Source: Kaistia soli DSM 19436
Lineage (GTDB): Bacteria > Pseudomonadota > Alphaproteobacteria > Rhizobiales > Kaistiaceae
Assembly: GCF_900129325.1 (NCBI RefSeq)
Contig: NZ_FQUP01000001.1
Span: 1,654,615-1,718,614, forward strand
DNA length: 64,000 bases
Direction: 5' to 3'
Of this stretch, positions 1 through 10,278 are shown in pieces. Under the pieces are notes generated by a model that saw nothing but the letters and a program-made list of their open reading frames with translations, did no database searches and was not told the DNA's origin. How positions within the stretch are numbered: the stretch's first letter is position 1; the number at the start of each line of letters is the position of its first letter. A program made the translations under genes and the position numbers.

Positions 1-45
1 GGGAAGGTGCCACTCTCGCCGCCGCAAATCGGACCCTCACGGCAT

Positions 46-1266
46 ATGAAGACCATTCTCATCATCGGCGGCGGCCATGCCGGCGCCCAGGCAGCGGCGA
101 GCCTCAGGGCGGACGGATTTGACGGGCGCCTCGCGCTGATTTCGTCCGAGACCGAAATTCCCTATCACCGGCCGCCCCTTTCCAAGGCCTTCGTGAAGAC
201 GCCCGATGAAGACCTTCAGGAACTGCGGCCGGCGCTCTTCTATGAGAAGAACGGTATCGATCTCGAACTCGGCCGGACGGTCGTCGCGATCGAGCGCGAT
301 GCCGGGCGCGTCAAGCTCGATGACGGACATCTCGATTTCGACGCGCTAGTGCTGGCGACGGGTGCGCGCGTGCGCGTGCCGCCGGTTCCCGGCATCGAAC
401 TTGGCAATGTCTTCATGCTCCGCACCGCCAAGGACGCAAGGCGGCTCAGGGAGCGGTTCGCGCTGGCGAGGGATGTCGTCGTGGTCGGCGGCGGGTTTAT
501 CGGGCTTGAATTGGCTGCGACTGCACGGCTGCTCGGAAAGACGGTGACGGTGATCGAAGCGGCGCCGCGATTGATGGGCCGGGTCGTCGCGCCGCAGATC
601 TCGTCCTTCTTTCTCGATATGCATCGGGGTCTCGGCACGACGGTGCGGCTCGAGACGCCGGTCGCAGCCATCATCGGCGAAGACGGCGTCGCCGTCGCCG
701 TCGAGACATTGGCTGGCGAACGCATTGCCGCCGACACAGTCATCGTCGGCGTCGGCGTGGTGCCGAATATCGAGCTGGCCGCGGAGGCTGGCCTTAGTGT
801 CGGCAATGGCGTCATCGTCGACGAAGCCATGCGGACGTCCGATCCGCGCATCGTTGCCGCTGGCGACGCCGTGTCGTTCCATCACTGGGCGCTCGGCCGG
901 GCCGTACGGCTCGAAAGCGTGCAGAACGCCGTCGATCAGGCGAAGACGGCGAGCGCCACGCTGATGGGCAAAGCCGAGCCCTACAATGCGGTCCCGTGGT
1001 TCTGGTCGGACCAGGGCGACTACAAGCTGCAGATGGTCGGGCTTTCCAATGATGCCGACCGAAGCGTCACACGCGGACGCCCCGAGAACGGCAGCTTCTC
1101 AGTGTTCCACTATCGCGGCGAAGCGCTCGTCGCGATCGATTCCGTCAATCGCGCGAGCGATCACATGCTAGGGCGCCGGCTGCTGGCGATGGGCATTTCG
1201 CCTGATCCCGCGACCGTTTCCGATGAGGCTTTCGAACTCAAGAGCCTGATCGCGCGGGCCGGGTGA
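46..1266 (+). CDS. NAD(P)H-dependent ferredoxin/rubredoxin reductase (FAD-binding)
   Basis: This 406-residue flavoprotein should pass electrons from NAD(P)H through FAD to a small ferredoxin or rubredoxin partner. The N-terminus has the FAD-binding GGGHAG motif (residues 8-13). A second Rossmann motif, GGGFIG near residue 148, binds NAD(P)H, and the late FAD signature RIVAAGDA follows. The tail, with VPWFWSDQ, is typical of the C-terminal domain of the rubredoxin/putidaredoxin reductase family. I start it at the ATG at 46, because the fold begins immediately there; the frame is open to GTG 7. No ferredoxin or oxygenase gene lies beside it in the window, so the partner is unknown. The family is secure and the physiological role is not. 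Confidence 0.85.
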   Translation: MKTILIIGGGHAGAQAAASLRADGFDGRLALISSETEIPYHRPPLSKAFVKTPDEDLQELRPALFYEKNGIDLELGRTVVAIERDAGRVKLDDGHLDFDALVLATGARVRVPPVPGIELGNVFMLRTAKDARRLRERFALARDVVVVGGGFIGLELAATARLLGKTVTVIEAAPRLMGRVVAPQISSFFLDMHRGLGTTVRLETPVAAIIGEDGVAVAVETLAGERIAADTVIVGVGVVPNIELAAEAGLSVGNGVIVDEAMRTSDPRIVAAGDAVSFHHWALGRAVRLESVQNAVDQAKTASATLMGKAEPYNAVPWFWSDQGDYKLQMVGLSNDADRSVTRGRPENGSFSVFHYRGEALVAIDSVNRASDHMLGRRLLAMGISPDPATVSDEAFELKSLIARAG

Positions 1267-1388
1267 GCCCGCGTCGCATGCCGTGCGGCGCCGTTTTCGT
1301 TGCTCCGCAGCAACGCATCGACTAGAAGAGCGCCAAACCAATCCCCACATCCTGCCCCTCACCGGCGAGCGGGCATCCGGAGCATTCC

Positions 1389-3041
<1,653 letters not shown>

Positions 3042-3442
3042 GCGGCATATGATCGGGCGATGCACGGCTTCGCCGCGCACCGCCCGCCGCCCCACCGGCC
3101 CGGCCGGTTCAGCTTGTGCGCCGCTTTCGGCGCAAAATTATCGACGGACGGTCCTGCCTGGGTCTTAGGGGCAGGGGCAGAACCGTCCGCCCTTCCTCAG
3201 CCCCGACAAGGCAGAGGGTCTCGCAGGCCGCAGCCGAGCCGGCGCGGCCATTATTCTGTCGCGCTGAGAGCCGTCGCGCAGTCCAGGGTGCTACGCCTGT
3301 TCTTGCTCGGCTCGTCCGCAGCGTTGGCGCCTTGGGGTGGCAGGCGCCTTCCTCATGCTGCATCATGGCTTGCCGGGCCGCTCTAGTCTGTGACCACCAT
3401 CACAAGATACGCGTATGAACGACGGTCGGTTTCAGAGGTAAT
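3042..3442. other. 400-bp intergenic region with two strong hairpins, no convincing gene
   Basis: No open frame here has a recognisable protein or a good ribosome site. Two inverted repeats are visible. A GCGCCG/CGGCGC hairpin with a four-base loop lies at 3118-3133. A larger one has arms CGGACGGT (3145-3152) and ACCGTCCG (3182-3189) and an inner CTGCC/GGCAG pair. Neither is followed by a clear T-run. The palindrome ATACGCGTAT is at 3407-3416, just before the MOSC gene. A small RNA or the transcript end of ettA are both possible. Confidence 0.4.
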
Positions 3443-4024
3443 ATGAGCGGCACGATCGTGGCAGCGAATGTATTCAACGCGGTCGTCGATGCGGTCTTTG
3501 TCGCTGACGGCGCAGGTTTCGAAACTCGCTCTGTCGAGGCGCTCACGCTCGATTTCGAGGGGATCGTCGGCGATCGCCACGCGGGCACGACGCGAAGGAG
3601 CGGCGGTCGCGAACCGTGGTATCCGCGCCGCACGGAAATCCGCAACGAGCGTCAGGTGTCAATCGTCGCGCGCGACGAGCTCGCTGAGGCCGCATCTGCC
3701 ATGGGCATCGCCGCGCTCGAGCCGGAATGGATCGGCGCCAATCTCGTACTAGGCGGATTGGAGCACCTCTCGTGGGTGCCGCCCCGCAGCCGGCTGCTCT
3801 TTGCTGGCGGCGCGACGATTGCGATCGATGGCCAGAACGCGCCGTGCCGGCTGGCGGGCGCCGCCATCGCACGGCATATTCTGGGCCGCGAGGACCTGAC
3901 GCTGCTGTTTCCCAAGGCTGCAAAGCATCTGCGCGGCCTTGTCGGCTGGGTCGAGAAGCCGGGCGTGATCCGCGTCGGCGAAACGGTGTCCGTGCGCGTG
4001 CCCGTCCAGCGACTCTATTCCTGA
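3443..4024 (+). CDS. MOSC domain-containing protein (molybdenum-cofactor sulfurase C-terminal type)
   Basis: This 193-residue protein belongs to the stand-alone MOSC family, related to the C-terminal domain of Moco sulfurases and to YiiM/mARC proteins. The central segment has LEPEWIGANLVLGGL, followed by the conserved-cysteine motif NAPCRLAG at about residues 132-139. In this family that cysteine is thought to carry sulfur or touch the molybdenum cofactor. Basic, Arg-rich residues near 50-60 fit a phosphate-binding surface. No molybdoenzyme gene is adjacent, so the substrate is not indicated. The family call is confident and the reaction is not. Confidence 0.8.
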   Translation: MSGTIVAANVFNAVVDAVFVADGAGFETRSVEALTLDFEGIVGDRHAGTTRRSGGREPWYPRRTEIRNERQVSIVARDELAEAASAMGIAALEPEWIGANLVLGGLEHLSWVPPRSRLLFAGGATIAIDGQNAPCRLAGAAIARHILGREDLTLLFPKAAKHLRGLVGWVEKPGVIRVGETVSVRVPVQRLYS

Positions 4025-4108
4025 CCGGCAACCCGTGATCGGCCGCGACTGCCATTAATCCGTCCAACGTGCGTGCTAGGCATGGTCAGACTTCGAAAGA
4101 GAGAAATC

Positions 4109-4879
4109 ATGGCCTGGTCGGCGGAGCAGTATCTGAAATTCGAGGATGAGCGGACGCGTCCCGCACGCGATCTTCTGGCGCAGGTGCCGCTCTCGCAGCC
4201 GCAGAGCGTCATCGATCTTGGTTGCGGGCCGGGCAATTCGACGGAATTGCTGGTCGAGCGATTTTCCGGGGCGGAAGTGGCGGGCCTCGATTCGGACGAA
4301 AATATGCTGACTGCGGCGCGCCAGCGGCTGCCGCAATGCCGGTTCATGGCCGCGGATATCGGTGCATGGATGCCGGAGACGCCCGTTGATCTGCTCTTCG
4401 CCAACGCTGTCTTCCAATGGGTGCCCGATCATCTGGCGGTGCTGAACCGGTTGATGGATGCGATTACGCCGGGCGGGGTCCTTGCCGTGCAGATGCCCGA
4501 TAATCTCGCCGAGCCGAGCCATCTCGCCATGGATGCATCGGCGCATAGTGGTCTGTTCGCCGAGATCTTCGCTGGCCGGGCGATCCGCCGGCCGCCGCTG
4601 CCTGACCCGCGTGCCTATTTCGAGCAGCTCGGCCCTAAGTCCGCCCGGATCGATCTTTGGCACTCGATCTACCAGCACAAGCTCGCCGACCCCGCCGCGA
4701 TCGTCGAATGGGTCAAGGGAACGGGGCTCCGGCCCTATCTCGACGTGCTGCCACCGAACCTTCGCGAGGCCTTCCTCGCCGATTATCTTGCGCGCATCAC
4801 GGCCGCCTATCCGCCGCTTGCCGATGGCAGCGTTCTGCTGCGCTTTCCGCGGCTCTTCATCGTGGCGGTAAAGGATTGA
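4109..4879 (+). CDS. tam: Trans-aconitate 2-methyltransferase
   Basis: This 256-residue cytosolic class I SAM-dependent methyltransferase probably methylates trans-aconitate, an inhibitory by-product of the TCA cycle. The N-terminus [18 protein letters not shown] is characteristic of Tam. It is followed by the SAM-binding loop [11 protein letters not shown] (about residues 37-47) and the acidic GLDSDENML strand. I start at ATG 4109 because a GAAAGAGAG ribosome site sits just before it; the frame is open upstream to 4073. Its last 23 bases overlap the end of the convergent ATPase gene on the other strand. Confidence 0.88.
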   Translation: MAWSAEQYLKFEDERTRPARDLLAQVPLSQPQSVIDLGCGPGNSTELLVERFSGAEVAGLDSDENMLTAARQRLPQCRFMAADIGAWMPETPVDLLFANAVFQWVPDHLAVLNRLMDAITPGGVLAVQMPDNLAEPSHLAMDASAHSGLFAEIFAGRAIRRPPLPDPRAYFEQLGPKSARIDLWHSIYQHKLADPAAIVEWVKGTGLRPYLDVLPPNLREAFLADYLARITAAYPPLADGSVLLRFPRLFIVAVKD

Positions 4880-5597
4880 GCGGCACGGCCGGTGTCTCAA
4901 AGCCGATCCGGCCGTCATGCATGAAGAAGGCACGCGAGAAGAGCGTGACATCGAGCGGGTTGGGCAGGCGTATGTCGCCCATGCCGGGTACCGGGCGGAC
5001 GGCTGAATCGAATGTGCGATCGATCTGCGAAAGGAAGCAGAATGCGATGCCGCTCGTCCGGGCAAAGTCGCGAAGCGCCGCGACCTGATCAAAAAGCGGA
5101 GGCTTGCGGCGCTGCTGGTCGAGGATCTGCAGATAATCGATGACGGCGACACTGCCGCGCGGAGCGCTGAGGAGATGGCCGATGATCGTCGCGGCGCTGA
5201 TCTCGTCGGAACTGACGATCTCGATCCCCGTCCAGAGATCCGCGTCGTCGGGGGCAAGCCGCCTGATGCGTGCCCTTGCTTCTGCCTCGGTACATTCGAG
5301 GGTGAAGAAGAAGGCGCGCCGGTTGGCACGTGCCGCCTTAAGCAGGATTTCGAGCCCGAGCAGCGTCTTGCCGTGCCCCGGCCGTGCGCCGAGCAGGACG
5401 ACCTCGCCCTCTGCGAGGTCCGGCGCCATGGCACGGCGCGGCGCTTCCGCGACGGACCGGGCGTGCAGCAGGCTCCATGTGGCAAAGCCTTCGTCGCGGG
5501 CTATGCGATCGAGCGCCGCATGAAGAGGCAATGATTCGCGGCGCGCGAGAAGACGGGCGCGGCGCTTCAGTCGGGAAAGCGGGGCAGGCGACTTCAT
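4857..5597 (-). CDS. Stand-alone DnaB/RecA-fold ATPase (helicase C-terminal-like)
   Basis: This 246-residue protein resembles the ATPase half of DnaB helicase without the N-terminal primase-binding domain. It has a Walker A-like loop ARPGHGKT (residues 71-78), the FFFTLECTE strand, and a Walker B-like [11 protein letters not shown] (about 149-159). The sensor-like FLSQIDR segment follows. The first 60 residues are Arg-rich and resemble no domain I can name. Proteins of this type are annotated as DNA helicase in rhizobia, but helicase activity is not shown. It is transcribed away from oxyR and converges with tam, overlapping its end by 23 bp. Confidence 0.7.
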   Translation of the reverse strand: MKSPAPLSRLKRRARLLARRESLPLHAALDRIARDEGFATWSLLHARSVAEAPRRAMAPDLAEGEVVLLGARPGHGKTLLGLEILLKAARANRRAFFFTLECTEAEARARIRRLAPDDADLWTGIEIVSSDEISAATIIGHLLSAPRGSVAVIDYLQILDQQRRKPPLFDQVAALRDFARTSGIAFCFLSQIDRTFDSAVRPVPGMGDIRLPNPLDVTLFSRAFFMHDGRIGFETPAVPLNPLPPR

Positions 5598-5768
5598 GAA
5601 CGAATCTCCGTTGCGAGCCGGAAACGCAACCCCTCCTCATGCGACTGCTCGAACAGGCGATTCGATGATGTCGATGCCCCGTATTGCGATACTTCCCCGA
5701 TCGGAGGGGGGAGGCGCGGGCCAAGCCTTGCGCAGAATCTATCGCGCGGCGCGTGCGGCTGCAAGCGC

Positions 5769-6674
5769 TCAGGCCGGTACGGTTCCGGCCCGCATCGCCT
5801 CGATGACCAGGTCGCCAAGTGCTTCGAAATCGACACGGCGTGGCGATGATCGGCGCCAGACGAGCCCGATCTCGCGCTGTGGCTCGGGATCGGCGAAACG
5901 GGAGAGCGCGATGCGTGTGTCCTTCGCCTCGACATCGACGCAGATCTCCGGCAGCAGCGTCACGCCATAGCCGTTGGCGACCATCTGCATGATCGTCGCG
6001 AGGCTCGCCGAGCCGAAGCTCGCCTGCAGCTCGGATTTCTGGATCCGGCAATAGGTCAAAGCCTGATCGCGCAGGCAGTGGCCCTCTTCAAGCAGCAAGA
6101 GCCGATCGGGCGGAATCGCGTCCGGGCTCGCCGGCGCCGCCGTATCGGCGTCTCCGCCGGCGCGCCGTGCCAGAAGGAAGCGATCGACGAAGAGCGGTCG
6201 GCTTTCGAGGCTGGGGTCGCCCGATGGCAGCGCCATCAGCAGCACATCGAGCCGGCCCTGTGCCAGTTCCTGCCGCAACTGGTCCGTACGTGTCTCGCGC
6301 AGATGCAGTTCCAGCCCCGGATAGGCTTCGTGCACGAGGGGCAGTACTTTCGGCAGCACATAGGGAGCGACGGAGGGAATGACGCCGAGCTTCAGCGTCC
6401 CAGATAGCACGCCGCCGCCATGGCTGGCGAAGTCCGTCAGGTCGCGGACGTCGCCCAGAATGCGCGTGGCGCGGCGGGCGATCTCCTCGCCTTTCGGCGT
6501 CAGTGCAAGCCGCCTTGCCCCGCGCTCGACCAGCGGCAGCACAAGCATCGCCTCCATTTCCTGGATCTGCTGTGAGAGTGCCGGCTGCGAGATGCCGCAT
6601 TCCTCCGCGGCGCGCCCGAAATGCAGATGACGCGCGAGGGCCTCGAAGTAGCGCAATTGGCGAAGTGTGATCAT
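5769..6674 (-). CDS. oxyR: Hydrogen-peroxide-sensing LysR-family regulator OxyR
   Basis: This is a 301-residue LysR-type regulator with an N-terminal winged helix (ISQPALSQQIQEME, about residues 28-41). The effector domain contains GHC-LRDQALTY-C, with Cys200 and Cys209 separated as the peroxidatic and resolving cysteines of OxyR (Cys199/Cys208 in E. coli). That makes a peroxide-sensing disulfide switch very likely. It is divergent from katA, and the 149-bp gap carries an OxyR-like palindrome, the classic arrangement for peroxide induction of catalase. The ATG at 6674 is the natural start because the HTH begins immediately. Confidence 0.92.
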   Translation of the reverse strand: MITLRQLRYFEALARHLHFGRAAEECGISQPALSQQIQEMEAMLVLPLVERGARRLALTPKGEEIARRATRILGDVRDLTDFASHGGGVLSGTLKLGVIPSVAPYVLPKVLPLVHEAYPGLELHLRETRTDQLRQELAQGRLDVLLMALPSGDPSLESRPLFVDRFLLARRAGGDADTAAPASPDAIPPDRLLLLEEGHCLRDQALTYCRIQKSELQASFGSASLATIMQMVANGYGVTLLPEICVDVEAKDTRIALSRFADPEPQREIGLVWRRSSPRRVDFEALGDLVIEAMRAGTVPA

Positions 6675-6704
6675 CGGTAGCGGGCTGAGACATCGAGCAT
6701 GGCC

Positions 6705-6721
6705 GATAAGCTAAACTTATC
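6705..6721. promoter_or_regulatory. Candidate OxyR operator between oxyR and katA
   Basis: A 17-bp inverted repeat, GATAAG-N5-CTTATC, lies 31 bp before the oxyR start and about 100 bp before katA. Its ATAA-N7-TTAT core has the spacing of an OxyR half-operator (ATAG-N7-CTAT). The second half-site expected 7 bp further on is poor (TCCA-N7-TGAT). Binding by OxyR is inferred from position, symmetry and spacing. Confidence 0.6.
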
Positions 6722-6823
6722 GCTCGCTCCATTCAATATGATTGGAACCGATCCAAGCTGCGTGGCATGGTGTGCCCATGATGACGGCGGCGGTGAGCCG
6801 ATCTGGATTAAATGGAGTGCGCC

Positions 6824-8302
6824 ATGACTGAAAAAACGACACCCGATCAATTGACGACCACGGCCGGCGCGCCGATCGCAGATAACCAGAATTCGCTTTC
6901 GGCCGGCGAGCGCGGGCCGCTGCTGCTCGAGGATTACCAGCTGATCGAAAAGCTCGCGCACCAGAATCGCGAGCGCATTCCCGAGCGCGTCGTGCATGCT
7001 AAAGGCTGGGGCGCGCATGGGACGCTGACCGTCACCCACGACATCACGCGCTATACGAAAGCCAAGATCTTCGGCGAGGTCGGCAAGAAGACCGACCTGA
7101 TCGCCCGGTTCTCGACCGTCGCGGGCGAGACGGGCGCCGCCGACGCCGAGCGCGACGTGCGCGGTTTCGCGGTGAAGTTCTACACCGAGGAAGGCAATTG
7201 GGACCTCGTCGGCAACAATACGCCGGTGTTCTTCGTCCGCGATCCTCTGAAATTCCCCGACTTCATCCACACGCAGAAGCGTCATCCGAAGAGCAATCTC
7301 CGCTCGCCGACGGCGATGTGGGATTTCTGGTCGCTCTCACCGGAGAGCCTGCATCAGGTGACGATCCTGTTCTCGGATCGTGGCCTGCCGCAGAACGTGC
7401 GCCATATGCACGGCTTCGGCTCGCACACCTTCTCGTTCATCAATGCCGCGAACGAGCGATTCTGGATCAAGTTCCACTTCAAGTCGCTGCAAGGCATCAA
7501 GAACTGGACCAATGGCGAAGCGGCGGGTGTCGTCGGCCATACGCGCGAGTCGACGCAGGAGGATCTGTTCGGCTCCATCGAGCGCGGCGATTTCCCGCGC
7601 TGGCGTTTTGCCGTGCAGATCATGCCTGAGGCCGACGCCGACAAGACGAGCTACAATCCCTTCGACCTCACCAAGGTGTGGCCGCATGGCGATTATCCGC
7701 TGATCGATGTCGGTATCATGGAGCTCAACCGCAACGCGGACAATTACTTCGCCGAGATCGAGCAGGCCGCGTTCTCGCCGTCCAATATCGTGCCGGGCAT
7801 CGGCTTCTCGCCGGACAAGATGCTGCAGGCGCGCATCTTCTCTTATGCCGACGCCCATCGCTATCGCCTCGGCACGCATTACGAGGCGCTGCCGGTGAAC
7901 CATCCGAAGGTTCCCGTACACAATTATCACAAGGACGGGCAGATGCGCTTCTTCCCGCCGGGTACGCCTGCGGATGCCTATTACGAGCCGAATTCCTTCT
8001 CGGGTCCGAAACAGGACGAGCGTTTCCGCGAGCCGCCGCTGAAGATCAATGGCGACGCCGATCGCTACAACCACCGGGTCGGAAACGACGACTATACGCA
8101 GGCCGGCAATCTGTTCCGTCTGATGTCGGACGAGCAGAAACAGCAGCTCTTCGGCAATGTCGCCGCGGCGATGCAGACTGTTCCGGTCGAGATCATCAAC
8201 CGGCAGCTGGTGCATTTCTATCGCGCCGATCCTGATTACGGCATCGGCGTTGCCAAGGCGCTCGGCCTGCCGACCGATGGACTGGCGGTCGCCGCCGAAT
8301 AG
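6824..8302 (+). CDS. katA: Monofunctional heme catalase (small-subunit, clade 3 type)
   Basis: This 492-residue enzyme dismutates hydrogen peroxide to water and oxygen. The distal catalytic histidine is in [12 protein letters not shown] (His58), and the active-site asparagine is in [13 protein letters not shown] (near residue 131). The proximal heme-ligand tyrosine is in [14 protein letters not shown] (near 340). Its length fits small-subunit catalases, with no C-terminal flavodoxin-like extension. I start at ATG 6824 because GGAG lies eight bases upstream and the frame continues only four codons further. It is divergent from oxyR and ends at a rho-independent terminator. Expression is probably OxyR-activated. 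Confidence 0.95.
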   Translation: MTEKTTPDQLTTTAGAPIADNQNSLSAGERGPLLLEDYQLIEKLAHQNRERIPERVVHAKGWGAHGTLTVTHDITRYTKAKIFGEVGKKTDLIARFSTVAGETGAADAERDVRGFAVKFYTEEGNWDLVGNNTPVFFVRDPLKFPDFIHTQKRHPKSNLRSPTAMWDFWSLSPESLHQVTILFSDRGLPQNVRHMHGFGSHTFSFINAANERFWIKFHFKSLQGIKNWTNGEAAGVVGHTRESTQEDLFGSIERGDFPRWRFAVQIMPEADADKTSYNPFDLTKVWPHGDYPLIDVGIMELNRNADNYFAEIEQAAFSPSNIVPGIGFSPDKMLQARIFSYADAHRYRLGTHYEALPVNHPKVPVHNYHKDGQMRFFPPGTPADAYYEPNSFSGPKQDERFREPPLKINGDADRYNHRVGNDDYTQAGNLFRLMSDEQKQQLFGNVAAAMQTVPVEIINRQLVHFYRADPDYGIGVAKALGLPTDGLAVAAE

Positions 8303-8342
8303 GTTGAGGGCGGCGCATTTGGCGATTGACCCTGTCACGATC

Positions 8343-8380
8343 GAAGCCCCTGCGCCCAAGCGCGGGGGCTTCTTCGTTTT
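8343..8380 (+). terminator. Rho-independent terminator after katA
   Basis: A 13-bp stem (8343-8355 with 8360-8372, one G-T pair) with a CCAA loop is followed by TTCGTTTT. It lies about 40 bp after the katA stop and fits the end of a single-gene transcript. Confidence 0.85.
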
Positions 8381-8461
8381 GCGCTGTCGTCGCTAAAGAG
8401 ATTGCCCCGCGGTACCGGTCAGGGTTTTCATCACCCGGCGTTCGTGCCGAGGCAGACTTTC

Positions 8462-9181
8462 ATGCATCTTGATATTTCCGAACTGACCGAGCCCTTTCCG
8501 GCGTTCCGCGTTGCCGTTGTCCTTTTCGAGGGTCTCGCGATTGGCCACGGCCGGCCGGCTTCTCTCGAAGCGGCAATCGCGGCGCGCGAGGCGGAAGCGC
8601 GGACGCTGTGGCAAGGAAAGGAGCTCTCCGAAATCCCGGCCATCGCCGCATGGCGGCAGGCTTATCGCGCCTTCGGCATCAAGAAGACGAGCTACCGCTC
8701 TTCGGTCGAACGTTTAATGAAGAATGTCCTTGCCGAGCGCGCCCTGCCGGTCATCAATCCGTTCGTCGATGCCTATAACGCCGTCTCGCTGACGCATGTC
8801 TTGCCGATCGGCGCCGATGATCTCGACCGGATTACAGGCGACATCGCGTTTCGGTATGCGCGGCCAGGCGATAGCTTCCTCGACATGGCTGGCGGGGATA
8901 ATGGCGCTGAGGGGTCGGTCGAAGACCCGCCCAAACCGGGCGAAGTCGTCTATGCCGATGCCGAAAAGGTCCTCTGCCGACGTTGGAACTGGCGTCAGGA
9001 TGCGCGCTCGCTGGTGTCGGGGCAGACACGGCGGGCTGTTGTGACCATTCAGGCGACCGGCGTCGGCAGCGTGGAGGCCGCCGCCGCCGACCTAATTTCG
9101 CTGATCGCTGCACATTGCGGCGGCACGGCGTGTTTTGTCATCGCCGATCGGGCGCATCCACGGGCCGAAATCGCCGGCTAG
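8462..9181 (+). CDS. B3/B4 domain protein (stand-alone PheRS-beta editing-like domain)
   Basis: This 239-residue protein is a stand-alone relative of the B3/B4 domain of phenylalanyl-tRNA synthetase beta subunit, which hydrolyses mischarged Tyr-tRNA(Phe). Recognisable parts are ALPVINPFVDAYNAVSLTHVLPIGADDLD in the middle (given here in outline by positions 100-128), then EVVYADAEKVLCRRWNWRQD. Free-standing members may edit aminoacyl-tRNAs or bind amino acids, but this is not established. I start at ATG 8462 because conservation begins with HLDISELTEPFP; the 20 upstream codons have no family character. It sits between the katA terminator and the SahR-type regulator with no sign of co-transcription with either. 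Confidence 0.75.
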   Translation: MHLDISELTEPFPAFRVAVVLFEGLAIGHGRPASLEAAIAAREAEARTLWQGKELSEIPAIAAWRQAYRAFGIKKTSYRSSVERLMKNVLAERALPVINPFVDAYNAVSLTHVLPIGADDLDRITGDIAFRYARPGDSFLDMAGGDNGAEGSVEDPPKPGEVVYADAEKVLCRRWNWRQDARSLVSGQTRRAVVTIQATGVGSVEAAAADLISLIAAHCGGTACFVIADRAHPRAEIAG

Positions 9182-9202
9182 GCGGCTTCAGCCCCTTTAC
9201 TC

Positions 9203-9222
9203 ATATAAAGATATCTTTATAT
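9203..9222. promoter_or_regulatory. Perfect 20-bp palindrome, candidate SahR operator
   Basis: ATATAAAGATATCTTTATAT is perfectly self-complementary and stands in an otherwise GC-rich gap, 48 bp before the GTG of the ArsR/methyltransferase gene. ArsR-family dimers bind such symmetric AT-rich sites. SahR regulators of the SAM cycle are known to autoregulate and to control metF/metH. It is inferred to control the regulator-metF-metH block. Confidence 0.75.
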
Positions 9223-9270
9223 CTTGTTGGCTTGGTGCCGGGACCACCGGCCTGCCGACGGAGACGACGC

Positions 9271-10278
9271 GTGACGAGTGCCTCGCAGACGCTCGATTCG
9301 GAAACGCTGGTGACCGCGCTGAAGGCGGCCGGCGAACCGACGCGCCTGCGTATTCTGGCGCTGCTCAGCGAGAGCGAGTTGACGGTCAAGGATATGACCT
9401 CGATCCTTGGCCAGTCGCAGCCGCGCATTTCGCGGCATCTGAAGCTGCTGGCTGATGCCAATCTCATCATGCGCTATCCCGAAGGCGCCTGGGTCTACTA
9501 CCGGATCGCCGAGGGCGGCGCCGAGCGCCGGCTTGCCGACGATCTCGTCGGGCTTTGCGATCCTGGCGATCCCGCTGTAGCACGCGACCGCGATTGGCTC
9601 GCCAACGTCAAGCGCGAGCATGCCGCCGAGGCGCTCCGCTACTTTGCGCAGAACGCGGCCGCCTGGGACCAAATCCGTTCGCTGCATCTGCCGGATGCTG
9701 CCGTCGAGACGGCGATGGTCGCGCTGCTTGGCGATCGGCCTGTCGATCGCTTCCTCGATCTCGGTACCGGGACCGGACGGTTGCTCGAAGTCTTTTCGGG
9801 CATCTATCGCACCGGGATTGGCATCGATGCGTCGACGGCCATGCTCTCGGTTGCGCGGGCCAATCTCGACAAGGCGGGCCTATCGCATGCGCAGGTCCGT
9901 CTTGGCGAGATCATGAAGTTGCCGATGCCGCGTGACAGCTTCGATCTCGTTGCGATCCATCAGGTGCTGCATTATCTCGACGATCCGGCCGAGGCGCTCG
10001 CCGAAGCTGCGCGGGTCCTGCGTCCCGGCGGTCGGCTGCTGATCGTCGACTTCGCGCCGCACAGCCTGGAGTTTCTGCGCGAGAAGCATGCCCATCGCCG
10101 GCTCGGATTCTCGCATGAGACGATGCTCGGCTGGACGCGGCAACTCGGGCTTGAGATGGACAAGGTGCTCGATCTCGGCGCGGGCGCCGGGGCCGATAAA
10201 TTGACAGTGACGCTCTGGCTGCTGCGCGATCCGCGCTTCAACATCGCCGGGGCGGATCGAGGGTTGGAGACCGCATGA
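9271..10278 (+). CDS. ArsR-family regulator fused to a SAM-dependent methyltransferase-like domain (SahR-like)
   Basis: This 335-residue protein joins an ArsR winged helix (LKAAGEPTRLRILALLSE, then SQPRISRHLKLL, about residues 14-67) to a class I methyltransferase fold with DLGTGTGRLLEV (about 162-173) and VLRPGGRLLIVDFAPH. Proteins of this architecture include SahR, which senses S-adenosylhomocysteine and represses methionine-cycle genes in Proteobacteria. The start is the GTG at 9271, 48 bp after a perfect palindrome. Its stop overlaps the metF start by four bases (ATGA), so the two are co-transcribed. Ligand and repression are inferred from architecture and context. Confidence 0.82.
   Translation: MTSASQTLDSETLVTALKAAGEPTRLRILALLSESELTVKDMTSILGQSQPRISRHLKLLADANLIMRYPEGAWVYYRIAEGGAERRLADDLVGLCDPGDPAVARDRDWLANVKREHAAEALRYFAQNAAAWDQIRSLHLPDAAVETAMVALLGDRPVDRFLDLGTGTGRLLEVFSGIYRTGIGIDASTAMLSVARANLDKAGLSHAQVRLGEIMKLPMPRDSFDLVAIHQVLHYLDDPAEALAEAARVLRPGGRLLIVDFAPHSLEFLREKHAHRRLGFSHETMLGWTRQLGLEMDKVLDLGAGAGADKLTVTLWLLRDPRFNIAGADRGLETA

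Noticed and set aside
3117-3134. Hairpin considered as an ettA terminator
   Set aside because: It is followed by AAAATTA rather than a T-run on the plus strand.
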